Source: Pelagibius sp. CAU 1746 (GTDB taxonomy: Bacteria; Pseudomonadota; Alphaproteobacteria; Kiloniellales; Kiloniellaceae). Taken from it: a stretch of DNA of 64,000 bases. The position numbers and the translations under genes are program-made. The stretch is taken from assembly GCF_039839785.1 (NCBI RefSeq), contig NZ_JBDOQT010000001.1, positions 3,224,001 through 3,288,000 of the forward strand. The letters run 5' to 3'. Below the pieces are notes generated by a model. That model did no database searches and had not been told where the DNA came from. It worked only from the letters and a program-made list of their open reading frames with translations. The number at the start of each line of letters is the position of its first letter. Position 1 is the stretch's first letter. This document shows, piece by piece, positions 63,843-64,000 of the stretch.

Positions 63843-64000
63843 GCCATTCCCTCGCTGCGTTGAATGAAACCGGACCCCAAAGCCACGCCGTCGTCGGGCA
63901 CGCCTTCGACCAAGGGCACGAAGCGCACGTCGCTCAAGTGTTCCTCGACCAGGCCGTCGGCCGTGCGGGTCAGCCGCAGCAGCGCCTGGTCGCGCGAAGT
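63839..64000 (-). CDS. pcm: Protein-L-isoaspartate O-methyltransferase, C-terminal end (gene continues beyond the window)
   Basis: Only the last ~53 residues are visible, with LLRLTRTADGLVEEHLSDVRFVPLVEG, the C-terminal strand pair of Pcm, then an unusual tail DDGVALGSGFIQRSEGMA. Pcm methylates damaged isoaspartyl residues. The stop overlaps the LysM-M23 start (ATGA). The pcm to LysM-M23 order is conserved in many proteobacteria. Confidence 0.85.
   Translation of the reverse strand, partial: TSRDQALLRLTRTADGLVEEHLSDVRFVPLVEGVPDDGVALGSGFIQRSEGMA

Overview
The window reads as chromosomal DNA of a GC-rich alphaproteobacterium, most likely in the Rhodospirillales/Kiloniellales area. The basis is the overall gene style, the PAS_5-type proteins, the yajC-secD-secF-Mth938 block, the trmFO and NDUFAF6-type synthase neighbours, and a pcm/LysM-M23 pair. 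No rRNA, CRISPR array, phage or plasmid module is visible. Family assignments come from reading the translations; no database search was possible.

Layout. 1-5 kb: the 5' end of a gamma-glutamyltransferase gene diverges from a run encoding an MBL-fold hydrolase, an FAD monooxygenase, a DUF2783 protein and a two-part CaiB/BaiF CoA transferase. 5-6.6 kb: a PAS_5 protein, a PilZ protein and a doubtful small ORF. 6.8-11.8 kb (minus): a five-gene catabolic operon (acyl-CoA synthetase, SDR, acyl-CoA dehydrogenase, APH-type kinase, DUF6285) whose content matches the levulinate / 4-hydroxyacid lva pathway. 12-18 kb: a DsbA-type protein, then a complete peptide/opine-type ABC importer. 18-24.2 kb: mfd, sdhE and recG. 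24.3-27.4 kb: a second PAS_5-like protein, an internally duplicated DUF502 membrane protein and a fluoroacetate-dehalogenase-like hydrolase. 27.5-31.8 kb: two tRNA-Leu genes and a series of small, mostly unrecognised genes around a DksA-like protein, including a possible structured RNA and a 35-residue membrane peptide.

31.8-42 kb: a ferric-reductase-like flavocytochrome, an acetyltransferase, tRNA-Lys, coaD, gyrA, then a hybrid-sensor histidine kinase translationally coupled to a TRAP-type solute-binding protein, and ssb. 42-54 kb: uvrA plus an acetyltransferase, an RND efflux pump with its adaptor, a divergent adenylate cyclase, trmFO, and a squalene/phytoene-synthase-fold protein of the NDUFAF6 type. 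54-57.4 kb: a PuuD-like membrane protein, Fe-type superoxide dismutase and a cyclase-TPR protein. 57.4-64 kb: Mth938 (NDUFAF3-like), secF, secD, yajC, a DUF815 ATPase, an ABM-domain protein, a LysM-M23 lipoprotein and the 3' end of pcm.

The observations most worth following are: (i) a 264-bp MITE-like element with TA duplications inserted between secD and secF, whose edge forms the secD stop codon; (ii) the TRAP binding protein/histidine kinase pair without permease genes; (iii) the lva-like operon; (iv) a 12-bp perfect distal inverted repeat extended by a second helix upstream of the DksA-like gene; (v) the tandem DUF502 fusion; (vi) a terminator-like hairpin just downstream of a predicted sodB promoter. 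Three short dispersed-repeat clusters lie at gene 3' ends.
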